Positions 18,768 to 28,749 of a stretch of DNA of 64,000 nt are shown one piece after another; position 1 is the first letter of the stretch; every line of letters starts with the position of its first letter. The position numbers and the translations under genes are program-made. The notes beneath the pieces were generated by a model, which worked only from the letters and a program-made list of their open reading frames with translations, was not told where the DNA came from and made no database searches. The stretch covers positions 1 through 64,000 of the forward strand of contig NZ_AYTO01000032.1 of assembly GCF_000507145.1 (NCBI RefSeq), written 5' to 3'. This DNA comes from Bacillus tequilensis KCTC 13622 (GTDB lineage: Bacteria; Bacillota; Bacilli; Bacillales; Bacillaceae).

Positions 18768-21410
18768 TTATTTCGCATCGTACCAAGACGGACCAGATGC
18801 ATAGTCCACCTTTAACGGCACATCTAATGCAAGCGCATGCTCCATCACTTCAGGAACAAGCTTTTCAAGAATTTCAATTTCTTCCTGCGGCGCTTCAAAA
18901 ATCAATTCATCATGAACTTGAAGCAGCAGCCTTGCCTTCAGCTGTTTTTCTTTCAGCTTGGCAGCCATATCAATCATGGCTTTTTTGATAATATCAGCGG
19001 CGCTTCCTTGAATCGGCGTATTCATTGCCGTCCGCTCCGCAAAACTGCGGATATTAAAGTTTCGGCTCGTCAGCTCGGGGATGTAGCGGCGGCGATGCAT
19101 AAGCGTTGTCACGTATCCTTTTTGCTTCGCGTCCTGAACTGAATCTTCCATATATGCTTTTACGCCCTGGAAGCTTTCCAAGTAGCGGTCGATAAACGCT
19201 CCCGCTTCCTTTCGGGTTATGCCGAGGTTCTGTGACAGCCCGTAATCACTGATGCCGTATACGATGCCGAAGTTGACCGCTTTCGCCTGCCGTCTCATCG
19301 CAGATGTCACTTCATCCTCAGCGACATGGAACACATCCATCGCCGTTTTCGTATGAATATCCATATCATTCGTAAAAGCTTCGATAAGATTTTCATCCTT
19401 TGAAATATGGGCAAGCACCCGCAGCTCGATTTGTGAGTAATCGGCTGCAAAAATGAGCCAGTCTTTTTCAGACGGAACAAAAGCTTGGCGGATCTTGCGC
19501 CCTTCTTCAAGTCTGATCGGAATGTTTTGCAGATTCGGATCAGTGGAGCTGAGGCGGCCTGTTTGCGTTAAGGCCTGATTAAAGCGCGTGTGCACCTTGT
19601 GCGTATCTTTTCTTGTCACCTTTAAAAGCCCTTCGATGTAGGTTGATTGCAGCTTGCCGATTTGTCTGTACTGCAGAATATAGTCGACAATATCATGCTT
19701 GTCAGCCAGCTTTTCCAGCACATCGGCAGACGTTGAATAGCCCGTTTTCGTTTTCTTTACGACAGGAAGGCCGATTTTTTCAAACAGGATGACGCCGAGC
19801 TGCTTTGGAGAATTGATATTAAACGGCTCTCCCGCAATCTCATGAATTTTTTCTTCATATTCCTTCAGCTTCGCGCCCAGTTCTTCACCCATCCGTTTTA
19901 AACGGTCAACATCGACCTTGACACCAGTTGATTCCATTTCACCGAGAATAAGCGCCAGCGGCATTTCGAGCTCTTCAAACAGTTCAAGCTGATCGTTGTT
20001 ATCCAGCTCTTGAACAAGCTTTTCCCGCAGGCTTTGAATCGCTAACGCTTTTCGGACAAGGTGCTCAGACAGTACATCTTCTGACGGAACCGCCCGTTTT
20101 GCTCCTTTGCCGTAGACTGATTCGTCGCTTGATACGATGTGCAGGCCGTAATCTTTGGCCACACTTGCAACGTCATCATATGAATTGCCCGGATTGATAA
20201 TATATGCCGCAAGAAGCGTATCAAACTCGGCTCCTTTCAGCTCAATGCCCTGCCAGCGCAAAGCAACAACAGCCCGCTTGCTGTCGAAAACCCATTTCTT
20301 CTGGTCGTCATTTTCCACCCATTCTTTAAACACCTCAGACTCCACAGCAATGTCTTTCGGAATAAAATAAGATCCCGTTTCATTGACTATCGAAAATCCG
20401 AGAATCGGCTCTTCATGATAATTGTCGCCAACCTGTTCAACGACAAAGGCCGATGGAGAAGCCAATATGCCGCTTGTTACGTCTGTGACTGTTTCGATAT
20501 TAATTTCTTCTAATGCCTGATCCTGCTCCGCTTCTTCACTGTCTTCTCCAAGACGTTCAAGAAGCGTGTTGAATCCTAGATCTTTAAAGATGGCAATGAC
20601 CTGCTCACGATTAAAGCCTTGATATTCCAGAGCGGAAACAGACACATCAATCGGCGCGTCCGTCATTATTGTCGCAAGCTCCTTGCTCATCAATGCCTGA
20701 TCCTTAAATTCCTCAAGCTTTTCCTTCAATTTCTTTCCGCTTACCTCGTCAATGGACTCCAGCAGCTTTTCAACAGAATCGAACTGTTTTAAGAGCTTAA
20801 TCGCTGTCTTCTCACCTACGCCGGGTACACCCGGAATATTATCTGAGGCATCGCCCATCAAGCCTTTCATGTCGATGATTTGCTCAGGGGTAAGCCCGTA
20901 TTTCTCCTTGACGTGCTCCGGTGTGTAAAATTCAACATCGGTAATTCCCTTTCTCGTGATGGCAACTGTCGTTTTGTCCGTTGCCAGCTGAGTTAAATCC
21001 TTATCTCCTGAGAAAACCTTTACTTCAAATCCGTCTTTTTCAGCCGATTTGGCTAATGTGCCGATAATATCGTCCGCTTCGTATTGTTCCAGTTCGTAGC
21101 GGCTGACCTGGTAGGCATCCAGCAGCTCGCGGATAAATGGCATTTGCTCTGAGAGCTCAGGCGGGGTTTTCTGTCTGCCGCCTTTATATTCTTTAAATGT
21201 GCCGTGACGAAATGTTGTTTTCCCGGCATCAAAGGCAACCAGCATGTGCGTCGGTTTTTCATCCTCAAGCATCTTCATCAAAATCATCGCAAAGCCGTAT
21301 ACGGCATTCGTATGAACACCTTTATCATTGCTTAACAGCGGCAATGCAAAAAACGCCCGGTAAGCCAGACTGTTTCCGTCTACAAGCACTAATTTTTTTC
21401 GTTCCGTCAT
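18768..21410 (-). CDS. polA: DNA polymerase I PolA
   Basis: An 880-aa family A polymerase for gap filling, repair and Okazaki-fragment processing. The N-terminal 5'-3' nuclease (about 1-290) has GDKDLTQL and the helix-hairpin-helix GVPGVGEKTA. The middle domain (about 305-470) has the 3'-5' exonuclease fold but not its carboxylates (VVEQ in place of the DTE motif), so proofreading is not expected. The polymerase domain has motif A DYSQIELR, motif B with RRQAKAVNFGIVYG and motif C HDELIFE. It begins a run with mutM, ytaF and coaE. An upstream region of about 240 nt separates it from phoR. Confidence 0.97.
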   Translation of the reverse strand: MTERKKLVLVDGNSLAYRAFFALPLLSNDKGVHTNAVYGFAMILMKMLEDEKPTHMLVAFDAGKTTFRHGTFKEYKGGRQKTPPELSEQMPFIRELLDAYQVSRYELEQYEADDIIGTLAKSAEKDGFEVKVFSGDKDLTQLATDKTTVAITRKGITDVEFYTPEHVKEKYGLTPEQIIDMKGLMGDASDNIPGVPGVGEKTAIKLLKQFDSVEKLLESIDEVSGKKLKEKLEEFKDQALMSKELATIMTDAPIDVSVSALEYQGFNREQVIAIFKDLGFNTLLERLGEDSEEAEQDQALEEINIETVTDVTSGILASPSAFVVEQVGDNYHEEPILGFSIVNETGSYFIPKDIAVESEVFKEWVENDDQKKWVFDSKRAVVALRWQGIELKGAEFDTLLAAYIINPGNSYDDVASVAKDYGLHIVSSDESVYGKGAKRAVPSEDVLSEHLVRKALAIQSLREKLVQELDNNDQLELFEELEMPLALILGEMESTGVKVDVDRLKRMGEELGAKLKEYEEKIHEIAGEPFNINSPKQLGVILFEKIGLPVVKKTKTGYSTSADVLEKLADKHDIVDYILQYRQIGKLQSTYIEGLLKVTRKDTHKVHTRFNQALTQTGRLSSTDPNLQNIPIRLEEGRKIRQAFVPSEKDWLIFAADYSQIELRVLAHISKDENLIEAFTNDMDIHTKTAMDVFHVAEDEVTSAMRRQAKAVNFGIVYGISDYGLSQNLGITRKEAGAFIDRYLESFQGVKAYMEDSVQDAKQKGYVTTLMHRRRYIPELTSRNFNIRSFAERTAMNTPIQGSAADIIKKAMIDMAAKLKEKQLKARLLLQVHDELIFEAPQEEIEILEKLVPEVMEHALALDVPLKVDYASGPSWYDAK

Positions 21411-21526
21411 TCAATATCCTCCTAAGAAGCCTCAAGCTTCTATTCATCTCTTACATAGTCTTTAGCTCCTCTTATTTTAACAAAGTTCAATTTGAAAGGA
21501 AAATACGTGAACGAAAAGAGAAGACG

Positions 21527-21562
21527 CAAAAAGGACGGGAACACAAAATGGTTCCCGCCGTC
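21527..21562 (-). terminator. Terminator downstream of phoR
   Basis: GACGGCGGGAACC and GTTCCCGTC form a bulged stem on the minus strand followed by CTTTTTG. It lies 90 nt after the phoR stop and before polA. Confidence 0.8.
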
Positions 21563-21652
21563 AAAATTGGCTCCTTGGATGAAGGGGTTCTACTACATCC
21601 TACCAGCTTAGGTTTAATCGTGCATAAAGATATTGTTAAACCTTTGTAAACA

Positions 21653-23392
21653 TTAGGCGGATTTTTCAGCGGCCCGTTTCAGCGTCACGATAAAGACCGT
21701 TCCCCACCCCGGCTCGCTTGTGACATCGATTTTTCCTTCATGAGCCTCTATTAAATGTTTTACGATCGCAAGGCCCAATCCGGTTCCGCCCGAATTCCTG
21801 CTTCTGTCTTTATCTACACGGTAAAAACGTTCAAAGATGCGCGGTATTTCTTCTTTCTGAATGCCGATTCCGGAATCGGCAACTTCAATCTGAATGTCTT
21901 TTTCCCCGGGCTTTACATTGATGGCTACAGATCCTCTCTCAGGCGTATAAGTTAACGCATTGTTTACGAGATTAAGAAACACCTGTTTCAGCCTGTGCGG
22001 GTCACCTGATACATAGAGCGGGTCTTTCGGGACATTCAGTTGTAAGGAGATGCCTTTCTCATCCGCCTTATGCTTAAGCAGTGTTTCAATCTCACCAAGC
22101 ATTTTGGCCGGCTCGAAGGTTTCAATGCTGAGCGTGAAATTTTGCTGCTCGATTTTTGAGAGATCCAGAAGGTCCTGAACCAAAGACTGAAGCCTTTCGC
22201 TTTCCTTCAAAATAATAGAGAGAAACTCAGAAAGCGCCTCTTTGTCCTCCATTGCCCCGTCCAATAATGTCTCCGTAAACCCTTTAATAGACGTAATCGG
22301 CGTTTTCAGCTCATGAGAAACATTAGCCACAAAATCCTTTCTCATCTGCTCTAACTTCTTCGTCTCCGTCATGTCATGGAAAACGAGCACAATTCCTTTC
22401 CATTCATCGTCCGGTCCCATAATCGGCACGCCGTCCACTTCAAAATATCGCCGTTCAATTTTGATCGGAAGCCTTAACAGCTTGCATTTTTTCGTCTCCG
22501 TCATAAAAATGTCTTCGACAAGCTGGATCACTTCTTCATGTTCAAATGCATCATGATAAAGACGGCGAAGCATCTGATTCGGATTGATATGAAACTGCTT
22601 AGCGTAAGACCTGTTTACGAGATTGATAAAGCCTCTTCCGTCGATCATAATCAGCCCGGAGCCGATATTTTCAATGACTGTCAGCAGCCGGTCGCGCTGC
22701 ATTTCCTGCGTTCTCGTCATTTCCATCAGATCAACGGCCAAGCTGTTCATCGCACGGCCGAGCTTATCAGAGCGCCTGATATAGCCGCCGTACGTCCGGG
22801 CATCATAGTTGCCCTTGGACAGTTCTGTCGCTACGTTTGTTGCTGCTTCAATTGACCTTTTATAACGTGAGGTCATACTGGAATAAAAATAAATAATGAC
22901 AATAAAAGCGGTACAAAGACTGGCCGTCAGCATCCCCCACATTTCGCCTTTCATGCCGTCGCTTTTTTCAGAAGCCGATAGCAGCACATATCCTGTTTTT
23001 TCACCTTTGCTTCTAAGCGGGAGTCCGTAATAAAGCTTATCATTCCCTGTTGAAAGGACACCCTCATGGCCGGAAACAAGAGCCCGCACCTTGTGAGAAT
23101 CTGCGGCTCTTCCGTTTGACCCGTACAGCACCTTGCCGTCCGAATCGATAACGGATGCGCTCACATCAAGCGCACCGCCTGCATCTTTAATGATTTTCTC
23201 ATTTGCAGGATCATCCAGATTGCCGGCATCAAGAAGCGCAGCCATGTATTTGGCTTCTTTTTTTATGTGTTCCTCTGCTTTTTTTTGCTCAGATGTTTCA
23301 AAGAGCTGCTGCAAAAACAGCCCGAGAACACTGAATACCAGAATCATACAGACAACGAGTACAGAAAAAAGGCGCACACGGTATTTACTCAT
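21653..23392 (-). CDS. phoR: Phosphate-starvation sensor histidine kinase PhoR
   Basis: A 579-aa membrane sensor kinase. TM1 (about 8-28) and TM2 (about 150-170) flank an extracytoplasmic Cache-like domain; then a HAMP linker (170-230), a PAS domain (about 235-340), the HisKA box with [11 protein letters not shown] (phospho-accepting His near 360) and HATPase_c with N, G1 (DSGIGI) and G2 ([12 protein letters not shown]) boxes. In B. subtilis PhoR phosphorylates PhoP in phosphate limitation and reads wall teichoic acid intermediates through the PAS domain. It overlaps phoP by 8 nt, so translation is coupled. Confidence 0.96.
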   Translation of the reverse strand: MSKYRVRLFSVLVVCMILVFSVLGLFLQQLFETSEQKKAEEHIKKEAKYMAALLDAGNLDDPANEKIIKDAGGALDVSASVIDSDGKVLYGSNGRAADSHKVRALVSGHEGVLSTGNDKLYYGLPLRSKGEKTGYVLLSASEKSDGMKGEMWGMLTASLCTAFIVIIYFYSSMTSRYKRSIEAATNVATELSKGNYDARTYGGYIRRSDKLGRAMNSLAVDLMEMTRTQEMQRDRLLTVIENIGSGLIMIDGRGFINLVNRSYAKQFHINPNQMLRRLYHDAFEHEEVIQLVEDIFMTETKKCKLLRLPIKIERRYFEVDGVPIMGPDDEWKGIVLVFHDMTETKKLEQMRKDFVANVSHELKTPITSIKGFTETLLDGAMEDKEALSEFLSIILKESERLQSLVQDLLDLSKIEQQNFTLSIETFEPAKMLGEIETLLKHKADEKGISLQLNVPKDPLYVSGDPHRLKQVFLNLVNNALTYTPERGSVAINVKPGEKDIQIEVADSGIGIQKEEIPRIFERFYRVDKDRSRNSGGTGLGLAIVKHLIEAHEGKIDVTSEPGWGTVFIVTLKRAAEKSA

Positions 23393-24107
23393 TCATTTTT
23401 GGCTCCTCCAGTTTATACCCCAATCCCCTAATCGTTTTAATATAGATCGGTTTTTTCGTATTGTTTTCAATTTTGTCGCGGAGATGGCTGATATGCACAT
23501 CAACGATTCTCGTATCTCCGGCAAAATCATAATTCCAGACAGCGCTCAGCAGCAGATCTCTCGTCAGCACTCTGCCTTTATGTCTGCCCAAATAGAGCAG
23601 CAGTTCGAATTCTTTCGGTGTCAGTTCAAGCTGATCTTCTTTAAAGTACGCTTCATAATGATCAGGCAGGATTTTCAGATCGCCAATCACGATCTGGCCT
23701 TCTATTTCATCGTTCTTCATTTCACTAGAGGGCGCAGCCATTTCCGAACGCCTTAAAATCGCTTTGACTCTTGCATTTACTTCCCTTGGACTAAACGGCT
23801 TGGTCATATAATCATCAGCACCGAGCTCAAGCCCTAATACTTTGTCGAATTCTTCATCCTTGGCTGTCAGCATTAAAATCGGAAACATCAGTTTTTGCTG
23901 CCTCAGCTGCTTGCATACTTCGATTCCGTCCAGTTTTGGAAGCATCACATCAAGCACAATCAAATCAGGCTTCTCTGTTTCCGCTTTTTTGAGTGCTTCT
24001 TCCCCATCCGAGGCGGTAATGACATGATAGCCTGACCGTTCCAAATTGTACTGTAAAAGAGTAACAATAGATTCTTCATCATCCACAACTAAAATTTTCT
24101 TGTTCAT
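23385..24107 (-). CDS. phoP: Response regulator PhoP (OmpR family)
   Basis: A 240-aa response regulator. The receiver domain has Asp9-Asp10, phospho-acceptor Asp53 (LIVLDVMLP) and Lys103-like MTKPF; the winged-helix OmpR/PhoB domain (about 135-235) has the recognition helix with [17 protein letters not shown]. It controls the Pho regulon (alkaline phosphatases, pst, tua, tag). The upstream region has a perfect-consensus cre at 24253-24266, in line with CcpA repression of phoPR in B. subtilis. The ATG at 24107 follows GGAGGCAC. Confidence 0.96.
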   Translation of the reverse strand: MNKKILVVDDEESIVTLLQYNLERSGYHVITASDGEEALKKAETEKPDLIVLDVMLPKLDGIEVCKQLRQQKLMFPILMLTAKDEEFDKVLGLELGADDYMTKPFSPREVNARVKAILRRSEMAAPSSEMKNDEIEGQIVIGDLKILPDHYEAYFKEDQLELTPKEFELLLYLGRHKGRVLTRDLLLSAVWNYDFAGDTRIVDVHISHLRDKIENNTKKPIYIKTIRGLGYKLEEPKMNE

Positions 24108-24252
24108 GCTGTGCCTCCAGTATCAAATTCCCCGACATCCTATTTGTCTATTTTATGTCATCTTAACATGTTTCATGATTTTATTTTAACGAAAGCAGGA
24201 CATTCCGACAATTCGCCTTTTACACCATTTTTAAAAGAAATAAAGAAACTAA

Positions 24253-24266
24253 TGATAACGCTTTCA
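24253..24266 (-). promoter_or_regulatory. cre site upstream of phoP
   Basis: TGATAACGCTTTCA satisfies every position of the CcpA cre consensus TGWNANCGNTNWCA. It lies 146 nt upstream of the phoP ATG and just beyond the mdh terminator. Confidence 0.75.
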
Positions 24267-24273
24267 TTTATAG

Positions 24274-24310
24274 CAAAAAGAGAAAGGCTTTATCAAGCAA
24301 GCCTTTCTCT
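24274..24310 (-). terminator. Terminator downstream of mdh
   Basis: AGAGAAAGGCTT (24279-24290) and AAGCCTTTCTCT (24299-24310) form a 12-bp perfect stem followed by TTTTTG on the minus strand. It ends the citZ-icd-mdh transcript. Confidence 0.92.
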
Positions 24311-24317
24311 CTTTTTA

Positions 24318-25256
24318 TTAAGATAATACTTTCATGACATTTTTGACAGATTCAACTGATTTATTCAGCTGTGCTCTTTCATAGTCTGTCAGTTCCAGTT
24401 CAATAATTTGCTCAAGACCGTTGCCGCCTACTATTGTAGGAACACCAAGGTAGATGCCTTCATAGCCGTATTCCCCTTCAAGATAAGCAATTGTAGGGAG
24501 GACGCGGCGCTGATCTTTCAAGATCGCTTCGACCATTTCTGTCAGTGAAGCCGCAGGCGCATAATACGCGCTTCCGTTCCCAAGAAGATTCACGATTTCG
24601 CCGCCGCCTTTTCTCGTGCGCTCCACAATGGCGTCAATCCGCTCTTTCGGAATGAGGGTTTCAAGCGGGATACCGCCAGCATAAGAATAACGCACAAGCG
24701 GCACCATATCATCACCGTGTCCGCCAAGAACGAAACCAGTCACGTCTTTCACTGACAAGTTTAATTCCTCTGCGACGAATGTTCTGAATCTTGCCGTATC
24801 AAGCACACCGGACTGGCCGATTACGCGCTCTTTAGGAAAGCCTGATTCTTTGTACACCGCATAAGTCATCGCATCAACAGGATTTGTCAGCACCACAATG
24901 ATAGAGTCAGGAGAATATTTCACGATTTCTCGTGTAACGCTCCTCATAATTTTTTCGTTAGTAGAGACCAGATCATCTCTGCTCATGCCAGGTTTTCTTG
25001 CAATACCGGCTGTGATCACAACAATATCAGAACCCGCTGTATCCTCATAATTGGATGTTCCCGTAATTTTCGCGTCAAAGCCTTGAACAGGGCTTGCTTC
25101 AAACATATCGAGCGCTTTTCCCTTTGTCGGGTTCTCCAGCTGCGGAATATCAACGAGAACCACGTCTGCCAGCTCTTTTTGAGCGATTAAAAATGCAGTT
25201 GTCGCGCCAGTAAAACCTGCTCCGATAACAGAAACTTTTTTACGAGTATTTCCCAT
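24318..25256 (-). CDS. mdh: Malate dehydrogenase Mdh
   Basis: A 312-aa NAD-dependent malate dehydrogenase of the LDH-like group used by Bacillus. The Rossmann motif is [10 protein letters not shown] near residue 12; the NAD-pocket segment is [17 protein letters not shown]; catalytic His lies in [12 protein letters not shown] (about 180), and substrate-binding Arg residues lie at RKPGMSR and DTARFR. It oxidises malate to oxaloacetate in the TCA cycle. It is the third gene of citZ-icd-mdh, 43 nt after icd, and ends at a strong terminator. Confidence 0.97.
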   Translation of the reverse strand: MGNTRKKVSVIGAGFTGATTAFLIAQKELADVVLVDIPQLENPTKGKALDMFEASPVQGFDAKITGTSNYEDTAGSDIVVITAGIARKPGMSRDDLVSTNEKIMRSVTREIVKYSPDSIIVVLTNPVDAMTYAVYKESGFPKERVIGQSGVLDTARFRTFVAEELNLSVKDVTGFVLGGHGDDMVPLVRYSYAGGIPLETLIPKERIDAIVERTRKGGGEIVNLLGNGSAYYAPAASLTEMVEAILKDQRRVLPTIAYLEGEYGYEGIYLGVPTIVGGNGLEQIIELELTDYERAQLNKSVESVKNVMKVLS

Positions 25257-25299
25257 GTCTCTCTTCCCCTTTATGGCTAATTTTAGGCTGTTTCCTTGC

Positions 25300-26571
25300 T
25301 TAGTCCATGTTTTTAATCAGTTCTTCTCCGAACTCTGAACATTTCACTTCAGTCGCGCCATCCATTAATCTGGCAAAATCGTAAGTTACGACTTTGGAAG
25401 CGATTGTTTTTTCCATAGATTTGATAACCAAATCAGCCGCTTCGTTCCATCCTAAATGCTCGAGAAGCAGAACGCCTGAAAGAATAACTGAAGATGGGTT
25501 TACCTTATCAAGGCCTGCATATTTAGGAGCAGTTCCATGTGTCGCCTCGAAAATCGCATGTCCTGTTTCGTAGTTGATGTTCGCTCCAGGAGCAATACCG
25601 ATTCCGCCGACTTGCGCAGCAAGCGCATCAGAGATGTAATCTCCGTTCAGGTTCATTGTCGCAACGACATCAAACTCGTTCGGACGCGTTAAGATCTGCT
25701 GAAGGAAGATGTCAGCAATGCTGTCTTTAATAATAATCTTGCCTGCTGCTTCCGCTTCGCTTTGCGCTTTGTTGGCAGCGTCTTTTCCTTGTTCTTCAGC
25801 AATACGGTCATATTGAGCCCATGTGAAGACTTTATCGCCGTATTCTCTTTCAGCCAGTTCATAGCCCCAGTTTTTGAAGGCGCCTTCTGTGAACTTCATG
25901 ATGTTTCCTTTATGAACAAGCGTTACAGATTTGCGGCCATGCTCGATTGCATAATCAATGGCAGCTCTGACCAAACGGCTTGTTCCTTCTTCAGAAACAG
26001 GCTTAATGCCGATACCTGATGTCTCAGGAAAACGGATTTTGTTGACGTTTAACTCATTTTGCAGGAAGCTGATAAGCTTTTGCACTTCTTCAGAGCCTTT
26101 TGCGTACTCGATACCTGCGTAAATATCTTCTGTATTTTCACGGAAGATGACCATATCAGTATCTTCAGGGCGTTTTACCGGTGACGGCACACCAGTAAAG
26201 TATCTTACAGGTCTTAAGCAGACGAATAAGTCAAGCTCTTGTCTGAGCGCTACGTTCAAAGATCGGATACCGCCGCCGACAGGTGTCGTTAACGGCCCTT
26301 TAATCGCGATGAAATATTCGCGGATCACATCTAATGTTTCAGCAGGAAGCCACTCACCTGTTTTATTATAAGCCTTTTCTCCGGCATAAACTTCTTTCCA
26401 CGTAATTTCCTTTTCGCCTTTGTATGCCTTTTCTACTGCTGCTTCCAAAACCTTCGAAGCCGCGTTCCAAATATCAGGACCGGTTCCGTCTCCTTCAATA
26501 AACGGGATAATCGGGTTGTTTGGTACGTTTAATACTCCGTTAGAAACTGTAATTTTTTCACCTTGTGCCAC
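25300..26571 (-). CDS. icd: Isocitrate dehydrogenase (NADP) Icd
   Basis: A 423-aa NADP-dependent isocitrate dehydrogenase. The isocitrate-binding segment [23 protein letters not shown] (near 101-122) contains the Ser that is phosphorylated in E. coli; further on are [10 protein letters not shown], the catalytic Lys/Tyr region and the GTAPKYAG cofactor-binding loop with Lys/Tyr determinants for NADP. It produces 2-oxoglutarate and NADPH. It lies 164 nt after citZ; that gap contains a GC-rich hairpin, so some expression control between the two genes is likely. Confidence 0.97.
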   Translation of the reverse strand: MAQGEKITVSNGVLNVPNNPIIPFIEGDGTGPDIWNAASKVLEAAVEKAYKGEKEITWKEVYAGEKAYNKTGEWLPAETLDVIREYFIAIKGPLTTPVGGGIRSLNVALRQELDLFVCLRPVRYFTGVPSPVKRPEDTDMVIFRENTEDIYAGIEYAKGSEEVQKLISFLQNELNVNKIRFPETSGIGIKPVSEEGTSRLVRAAIDYAIEHGRKSVTLVHKGNIMKFTEGAFKNWGYELAEREYGDKVFTWAQYDRIAEEQGKDAANKAQSEAEAAGKIIIKDSIADIFLQQILTRPNEFDVVATMNLNGDYISDALAAQVGGIGIAPGANINYETGHAIFEATHGTAPKYAGLDKVNPSSVILSGVLLLEHLGWNEAADLVIKSMEKTIASKVVTYDFARLMDGATEVKCSEFGEELIKNMD

Positions 26572-26693
26572 AATAAAAACCTCCCAGTATGTAATTCATA
26601 TTTAGAAAACATTTTATTTTTCTGATATAGAAAACAAAATGATTTTTCTTAACATTCAATTTAAAGTGTAAACCATTTTTGATGTTCTGAACA

Positions 26694-26728
26694 AGAGGCT
26701 AACCTCATTGACGCAAGCCAGCCTCTAA
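26694..26728 (-). repeat. Intercistronic hairpin between citZ and icd
   Basis: On the minus strand AGAGGCTGGC and GGTTAGCCTCT pair over about ten positions. There is no T-tract after it, so it looks like an mRNA processing or stabilising element, or a weak attenuator, rather than a full terminator. Confidence 0.5.
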
Positions 26729-26735
26729 TGGTTCT

Positions 26736-27854
26736 TTAGGCTCTTTCTTCAATCGGAACAAATGCTTGTTTATCAGGACCTGTATAATCTGCGCGCGGGC
26801 GGATCAGACGATTGTTGTCATACTGCTCAAGGATATGAGCGAGCCAGCCGGACATCCTGCTTACAGCGAAAATCGGTGTAAACAAATCATGGTCAATCCC
26901 GAGGCTGTGATAAACAGAAGCCGAATAGAAATCAACGTTAGGCGGAAGCTTTTTCTCTGATGTGACAATGTCTTCTATGCGAATCGACATCTCATACCAT
27001 TTGCTTTCGCCTGTCAGATTGGTCAGGCGCTTGCTCATTTCTTTCAAATGCTTTGCGCGCGGGTCGCCATGCTTATACACGCGATGGCCGAATCCCATGA
27101 TTTTTTCTTTCTTTTCCAGCTTCGCGCGGATGTACGGCTCAGCGTTTTCCACTTCACCTATTTCAGTCAGCATCTTCATGACGCCTTCATTCGCACCTCC
27201 GTGAAGAGGTCCTTTAAGCGCGCCGATTGCTGCAGTAATGCCCGAATAGATATCAGAAAGCGTTGCGACGCAGACCCTTGCTGTGAACGTTGATGCGTTC
27301 AGTTCATGATCGGCATGTAAAATCAATGCTTTATTGAAGGCTTCAACCTCAATTGGCGAAGGCTCTTCACCGTTTAATGTGTAAAGGAAGTTCTCCGCAA
27401 TACCGTAATCTTCTCTCGGTTCAACAGGCTCAAGACCTTTGCGAATTCTGGAAAACGCTGCAACCAGGCCAGGCACCTTTGCCTGAAGGCGGATCGCCTT
27501 TCTGTAGTTGGCTTCCGGGTTCATGGTATCAGCCTCGCTGTCAAGCAGGCCTAGTAATGAAATTGCTGTCCGAAGAGCAGCCATGGGATGAACATTTTCG
27601 AGGGAATAAGATTTGAAGTGCTCAATCATTTCTTGCGGAACGGCAGCTTCCTTTGCAAGCTGCTGCTTTAACTCTTCAAGCTCTTTTTTATTTGGCAGCC
27701 TTAAATGCCAAAGCAAATAGATGATTTCTTCGAAACTTGCATTCTCTGTTAAATCATCGATATCATACCCCACATATGTAAGGGTATCATCAATAATCGA
27801 ACTAACAGATGATGTTGTTGCTACAACCCCTTCAAGACCGCGTGTCGCTGTCAT
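26736..27854 (-). CDS. citZ: Citrate synthase CitZ
   Basis: A 372-aa type II citrate synthase, the major TCA entry enzyme in B. subtilis. Catalytic residues are in HADHELNAST (first His), GFGHRVYKHGDPR (second His) and PPNVDFYSASVY (Asp). GPLHGGANE is the acetyl-CoA loop. The ATG at 27854 follows AAAGGAGA by 8 nt; a longer frame reaching 28019 has no Shine-Dalgarno support and runs through the leader. A strong promoter lies 200 nt upstream and a cre-like site in the leader, matching CcpA repression; CcpC is also known to act here. Confidence 0.96.
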   Translation of the reverse strand: MTATRGLEGVVATTSSVSSIIDDTLTYVGYDIDDLTENASFEEIIYLLWHLRLPNKKELEELKQQLAKEAAVPQEMIEHFKSYSLENVHPMAALRTAISLLGLLDSEADTMNPEANYRKAIRLQAKVPGLVAAFSRIRKGLEPVEPREDYGIAENFLYTLNGEEPSPIEVEAFNKALILHADHELNASTFTARVCVATLSDIYSGITAAIGALKGPLHGGANEGVMKMLTEIGEVENAEPYIRAKLEKKEKIMGFGHRVYKHGDPRAKHLKEMSKRLTNLTGESKWYEMSIRIEDIVTSEKKLPPNVDFYSASVYHSLGIDHDLFTPIFAVSRMSGWLAHILEQYDNNRLIRPRADYTGPDKQAFVPIEERA

Positions 27855-27954
27855 ATATAACATCTCCTTTTCAATAAATTTCCCCTTTAAGAGTGTTGTA
27901 AAAACATGTGGCTTACTTAAAAAGCATGATGCAAGTATCTCCTCTCCCCCAAAA

Positions 27955-27968
27955 AGAAAATGCTTACA
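27955..27968 (-). promoter_or_regulatory. cre-like site in the citZ leader
   Basis: TGTAAGCATTTTCT on the minus strand matches the cre consensus at 12 of 14 positions. It lies about 80 nt downstream of the predicted transcription start, a position that fits a CcpA roadblock. Confidence 0.7.
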
Positions 27969-28055
27969 TTTTACTGCCTGCTGGTACTGAAACCCTTTGC
28001 TTATGAAAGAACATAACAAATTCTTATAAGCTTATTTAAGTTTAAGCCTATTCTC

Positions 28056-28088
28056 ATTATAAACAATAATCAGACATTTGTTAAATGT
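28056..28088 (-). promoter_or_regulatory. Sigma-A promoter of citZ with inverted repeat at -35
   Basis: On the minus strand TTAACA (28079-28084), a 17-nt spacer and TATAAT (28056-28061). The perfect inverted repeat ACATTTGTTAAATGT (28074-28088) overlaps the -35, so a dimeric protein bound there would block RNA polymerase. CcpC is the known repressor at this promoter. Confidence 0.75.
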
Positions 28089-28159
28089 TTACCTATAATT
28101 TTTTTTTTCATTCTGTGATTTTCCCGAAAAAACGCCTTTATTTGCGGGTTTTTGCATAC

Positions 28160-28190
28160 AAAAAAAAAGCGGCTTTAAGGCCGCTTTTTT
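28160..28190 (-). terminator. Terminator downstream of ytwI
   Basis: AAAAAAGCGGC and GCCGCTTTTTT flank a short loop directly at the ytwI stop, with a long T-run on the minus strand. It isolates ytwI from the citZ promoter. Confidence 0.88.
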
Positions 28191-28653
28191 ATGAAGTGAA
28201 CAGTTTTACGAGCTGCATGGCAATATAAGCAATTCCCGCTCCGATCAGCGGACCCACCGCTACTCCGCCAAAAAGCGCCACTGCGAGAATGGTTCCGATC
28301 ACAAGAGCAGTTGTGATATGCGGATCATTTTCCAGCAGAGTCAGGCCGTTTTTGGCAATCAGCGCCACTGCGATTCCCGCTCCCAAGGCGATCCATGCGT
28401 AGGAAGACCGCATCGCTTCTCCAAGCTGCTTAAATCCGATTTCTCCCGTGGCAATCGGAACTAGAACGGCGATGGTTATCACAGTCACACCCCAGTTAAT
28501 GCCCTTTGACTGAATGGATGGAAATAATTTCTGGTCAAGTCCAACGATTTTGATAATCAAAAGGACGGATACAGCAAAGAGCAATGATTGGTTTTTTGCG
28601 ATAAGTGCGATAGCCAAGAGTAAAATTAAAAATAAATTCGCTTGTGTAAACAC
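28189..28653 (-). CDS. ytwI: DUF441 membrane protein YtwI
   Basis: A 154-aa membrane protein of the UPF0756/DUF441 family with four expected transmembrane helices and a Gly-rich C-terminal stretch (GGVAVGPLIGAGIAY). No function is established. I use the GTG at 28653: AAAGGAGG lies 8 nt upstream, and the N-terminal helix begins at once; in-frame codons farther upstream lack a Shine-Dalgarno sequence and run into the divergent ytvI control region. It is a single-gene unit, divergent from ytvI. Confidence 0.85.
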   Translation of the reverse strand: MFTQANLFLILLLAIALIAKNQSLLFAVSVLLIIKIVGLDQKLFPSIQSKGINWGVTVITIAVLVPIATGEIGFKQLGEAMRSSYAWIALGAGIAVALIAKNGLTLLENDPHITTALVIGTILAVALFGGVAVGPLIGAGIAYIAMQLVKLFTS

Positions 28654-28749
28654 ATGCCATCCCTCCTTTAAAATGAATGTATTCATATTCAGACGGAGCG
28701 TGAATACATATAAAAAATAGGACATGCTGACGAGAGGAGGACCGTTATC

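Noticed and set aside
23133..23756. Open frame of about 207 codons on the plus strand across phoR and phoP
   Set aside because: Lies opposite two well-conserved genes, has no family resemblance and no convincing ribosome-binding site.
27855..28019. N-terminal extension of citrate synthase
   Set aside because: The extension covers the leader and cre site; AAAGGAGA supports the ATG at 27854 and the usual length.
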